Assembly (NCBI GenBank): GCA_914767715.1
Contig: OU612071.1
Location: forward strand, 10,709,493 to 10,773,492
Reading direction: 5' to 3'
DNA: 64,000 nucleotides
Origin: Membranipora membranacea
Lineage: Eukaryota > Bryozoa > Gymnolaemata > Cheilostomatida > Membraniporidae
The notes beneath the pieces are model-generated. The model did not search any database. It was not told the origin of the DNA and was given only the letters and a program-made list of their open reading frames with translations. Positions within the stretch are counted from its first letter, which is position 1; the number at the start of each line of letters is the position of its first letter. Positions 60,532-64,000 of the stretch are shown here, in pieces. The position numbers were made by a program, and so were the translations under genes.

Positions 60532-60597
60532 TTTTAAACTCTCGACACAGGCAACATGTCATACGCTTGAAGTTGTTATTTTTCTATCGGCTGTTCC
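60532..60597 (-). promoter_or_regulatory. 66-bp core promoter block of copy N, TATA variant
   Basis: Block from GGAACAGCCGATAG at 60597 to TTTAAAA at 60538-60532 on the minus strand; the TATA box carries one substitution. Confidence 0.72.
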
Positions 60598-61000
60598 TAT
60601 TTATGACAAAAAACAACAATTAATAGTGTGCTGGAGATAAGTTTTAATTGTTTGTGTTCCACATTTTGCAGGATATAAACTATGCAGTTATGTCATTTGA
60701 GTAACAGCTGATATCTATTCTTGTAGGAAAAAATTGTCTAACAGGATATGGGATATTGGGTTGGTGATCAGGAAACCCTTCAGTCGTTCATTATAGCAAT
60801 AATGAATATGTGTCTTAGCTTCCATTGCATGAATATTTGCCCAAACCTAAAATTGTAACATCCACTGCACACCGCATTTCAAGAGTGTACTTATCTCTGA
60901 ACTCACTAATAATCTATCATCAACCCATCTGTTTGTATGCTCAAATAATATGGTACACTCCTTTATTTGATAGGGTCGTGCTGACATTAAGGTAGAGACT
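60598..61000 (-). repeat. Upstream flank of copy N, ending at a deletion junction
   Basis: Follows the left arm of the standard palindrome until GACATTAAGGTAGAGACT, then jumps at about 61000 to intron 2 sequence of an SINE-type gene (CATGCACTAGCTGATGACAT) leading to copy O. The centre, right arm, promoter and exons 1-2 of the expected partner are deleted. Confidence 0.75.
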
Positions 61001-61328
61001 CATGCACTAGCTGATGACATCATTAATTTCCACAAGTCAGACATTAACTATTTCACATGATATGGAAGATTAATTTCATTCCCTGACTTTGCCGATCAGT
61101 TGGTGCAAATCATTTACTCATTAGGTTACAATGATAAATTGCAGCCTCGCATTATTAGTTGTTGAGCTATAGAGGATTCAATAAGCACACATTTATCTAT
61201 GTAACATCGGTGATTTAAGGGGTAAGATATATATGTAGTAGAAGTAGAATAATAATTGTCATCAGCCAATGTCTATGAGTTTGTAAAATTTTCCTGTTAT
61301 TACTATTCCAATGTTCTGTTGGTTATAG

Positions 61329-61459
61329 CTGTCGTACATATTGAAGCTGGGTTCATCAGTTCGCGAATAAAGGCAGCAGCGAAGTCAGCAGCTGCTGGTT
61401 TAGCAATCGATGCTGTCATCAGTGGAGGCGAGAAAGTTATTGATGCAATCAAAGGCTAG
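61329..61459 (+). pseudogene. Peptide-gene copy O, orphan exon 3 with exon 4
   Basis: Exon 3 coding is open from the AG acceptor to TAG. It reads VVHIEAGF and GFISSRIKAAAK, and ends GGEKVIDAIKG, with Val for Ala in IDAVISGG. Exon 4 begins at 61694 and AATAAA is at 61778-61783. Exons 1 and 2 and a promoter in this orientation are absent because of the deletion near 61000. Changes not seen elsewhere (Gln to His in the signal region, Ala to Val in the invariant core) fit relaxed constraint. Confidence 0.8.
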
Positions 61460-61839
61460 ACCCATAAGAGGTGAACAAAAACTATTAGGCTTAAATAAAT
61501 GTTTTATAGATATGTACTAAAAAGTCAGGGAACAATAATCCATGAAACGAAGTTATTGGTGGCTGTAACTCTGAATACCATACTTATACAATACATCATG
61601 GATATATGTTTATATATGTAATAGTATTGTGATAGACAGTTAAATTTCATTCGCATAATTTAAAATGATTTAAAATATTTTCAAACATTTCAGAATTGAG
61701 ATGAGTTCGTGACCAGGAGCAAGTCCAACAGGATTCCAGGAATCTCTTTACTCACTCTGTCATTATTTATTTTGAGCAATAAATAATTAAACAATAAACC
61801 ATATCATCTCTGTACACAGTTAAATTATATAGCTAACAC

Positions 61840-63540
61840 TACATAATTTTACAAGATTCAATTATGTATATATCTGAAACGAAAAAACTAGTATGAAGAT
61901 TATCAAATAAAGGTCAATCCAATGCTAAATATAGACACACCCAAACAAGTGGGGACACATATTGTATAACCACAACAGGAGACTTCTTAGGGACAAATCT
62001 GCAACTTGGATTTTCAATTGAGTTAGATGCGTAAAGGTCAGAATTCGACTAGCTCATGCCACTCAGAGACTTATTTGCTTCTTATAGTTCAATAGCAGCA
62101 GAAATTATCACCTCCTTATTTGTATCAATATTAGAACCACAGATATTACCACACAATTTTTATATAGGTGTAGCAAACCTTTTGTTCTATTAGACAAAAT
62201 CCGCAAGAAATTGGGAAGAATAGAAACTAAGGACAATTGGTATTCTTGTTTGTATCAACTGATATGTCTTTTGATTGGAAGCCAGAAGTTTTGAATTTGA
62301 CATGCTATACTAAAATCAAGAGATTGATAGGCATTTCAATGGACAAAAAATGCTGCAATACTGAACTATAACTAAGCAAAAGTTTTGAAGAGAACTTTGA
62401 GCAGCAACAGTCTTTTGTCAATTGTAACATTACGAAACCTGAATATTAACAAGTGATATTATCACACTGACTGGTCAATTAAGTTTGATTATGGTTCTGT
62501 AAGGTTTTGGTAGCTTTGGCCTTAGCCCAGTATGGTTATATCAAATTGGCCTATCGTATACCATGCTCACTGGGTTGGTATTTTATTGACAGAGGACTGA
62601 GGACTAAAAGGTATATAATTTTTCCTAACCAAACTTGTCACACTTTTATCGATTTGGCATACTTGCAACTTGCAGGATTTAAACGAAACACCCAAAAACA
62701 CTCTCTTGTGATCTCTGTGTTTAACAAGAAAATGAGAAAGGTCTCTCATGAATTTGTAATACAATTGAAAAATATACATTTTGGAATCATGACATGTTTG
62801 CCTGTGTTTTGCAGTAAACAGTTGAATTCAACAAGAATCATAGATGCTCCATCCATTCAGCCTCCATTCAACGAGGATATCGCCCACAAATTAACACCAT
62901 CAATTTGCATTCTCTTATTGGGGATGGTAAGATGGCGCAATCGCATGAGTTGTTGGTTCGAGTCCCACTAGGGGAGTTTTCAAAGGTTGAATGTTCCAGA
63001 TCCAGTTATGATATTCTGGTGTGTCCTGTAGCTGTTCAAAGAAAGGCTTGTGCCTGGAACTTTTGGTATCCTATATGGGCTGCTGTTGCTAAATCTACAT
63101 TATATGCTACTTGCTTTAAAGACAATGCCGACAAATGCATTAACTATTGACAGGTGATATGTTTGGTTTAATTTCTTTATTATTTCAGTTTGGTAGTATA
63201 GTAAATTATTAGTTTAATCTTACAGAGAAACGTTATTCGAAGGTACAACTTTATCCAATCATGATCAGTTAGAGCCGTAGAGTGGAGTTAGTCAATAAAA
63301 AGGCTAGGAACACGGGGAAAAATATTCATAACCAATCAATACCAACTGAGGGGTGTCCTAATTAATTGGCTACAGCTAGAGAGTTGTATCCTTTTTGATA
63401 AAATTTCGAATGAAAAGAATAGAGCGAAATTTTCAAATAGTTGCAATTATCAAATTATTGTATCCTGAATCACCATATCTCCTGAAAGAGAATCTGCGAA
63501 CAGAATTAGAGATTATCTTCCACAAAGGTCCTTAATTAAT
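61840..63540 (+). repeat. 3' flank of copy O
   Basis: Standard flank block. The recurring frame is extended here (62507-62971) because the usual TAA after the ACAATTG stretch is AAA. The B box-like GGTTCGAGTCCC is at about 62955 and CGCATG is retained as in B. No gene is called. Confidence 0.65.
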
Positions 63541-64000
63541 TACAAAAATTTGCTGTTGATCTCATTCTGAAAACACTTTTAACCTCTGAGACCAAGAGAG
63601 AAAAAATTTAACAATCAGAAGATGAGGGCGCCTAATCACATGCAGATGTGAGATTCCTATCACTGTTCTGGCTAGAACAATCAACGAGAATTTTTCCCTT
63701 CATTTTCATTTCACATATCATGGTTTAGGGAGGTGTAGGCAGTGGAGGTTTCAATCCCTATCTTACTGGTATGGCATTACCAAACTAAATGCCATTCGAA
63801 TTAGGTATTTATATTTTTGTTTGCTATATAATTATTGAATGGTGTGCAAGGAGGTTTTGATTTATTGCAAGATATTATTTATTGAATAAATTAAGTTCAT
63901 TACATAGCTGATTGACAAGAGTTTATGGATCCTGTGTGATTTTCTCCTGGTTGCTGAGATATCTCAGACCTAGAATGTAAAGGCCATTCTGAATTTCTCA
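63541..64000. repeat. Decayed flank block, third copy, cut by window edge
   Basis: Matches 18151-18610 and 30831-31290, including the exon 4-like remnant near 63918-63975. The locus therefore continues beyond the window. Confidence 0.65.

Overview
This looks like metazoan nuclear DNA. Genes are split by short GT-AG introns, promoters carry TATA boxes, poly(A) signals follow the genes, and there are tRNA-derived SINEs, a LINE reverse-transcriptase scrap and a U2 snRNA-like fragment. No bacterial features are present. The base composition is AT-rich. The compact 14-exon gene and the young duplications suggest an early-branching marine invertebrate such as a sponge or cnidarian. That placement is inference and is weak.

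The main content is an expanded family of tiny secreted-peptide genes, called copies A to O here. The intact layout is constant: a 66-bp core promoter block ending in a TATA box, a non-coding exon 1, exon 2 with 43 coding bases (start codon and signal-peptide core), exon 3 with 131 coding bases (end of the signal peptide plus a 36-residue Ala/Gly/Val-rich mature peptide ending Lys-Gly), and a 3'UTR exon 4. The product is 57 aa. Seven copies are intact: A (-), B (+), C (-), D (+), F (-), G (+) and H (-). Eight are broken: E (start codon and donor lost), I (exon 3 lost), J and K (exons 1-2 only, TATA decayed), L (exon 2 only), M (frameshift), N (exons 1-2 only) and O (exons 3-4 only). Most copies form head-to-head pairs at the ends of large imperfect palindromes (A/B, C/D, F/G, J/K, L/M). 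The A/B block is tandemly duplicated as C/D at an offset of about 10 kb. In most pairs one member has a tRNA-derived SINE in intron 2 and the partner does not.

Layout: 1-1260 holds unique sequence and the U2-like fragment. 1262-8000 is pair A/B. 8000-10850 is a tail-to-tail inverted flank around an 840-bp element. 10850-18150 is pair C/D. 18151-20215 holds decayed flank sequence and a second copy of the 840-bp element. 20216-21650 is pseudogene E. 22215-24270 is one arm of a 2.3-kb inverted repeat. 24270-29100 is pair F/G. 29100-33400 is flank plus a third element copy. 33400-35700 holds H and the truncated copy I. 35700-39640 is low-copy DNA without a recognised gene. 39649-46867 is a 14-exon gene that keeps reading frame across 13 introns apart from one in-frame TGA. 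46985-49320 is the second inverted-repeat arm. 49320-51900 is a degenerate repeat mosaic. 51900-55000 is pair J/K, 55000-59040 is pair L/M, 59700-60193 is a LINE/SINE junction, and 60200-64000 holds the split copies N and O.

The peptide precursors have a signal peptide and a short amphipathic mature segment, so a secreted membrane-active, antimicrobial or host-microbe effector is plausible. This is inference from architecture; I recognise no named family. The 14-exon gene resembles, as far as I can recall, a widely multiplied uncharacterised protein family of sponges and cnidarians. It has no evident link with the peptides beyond sitting inside the same unstable locus.
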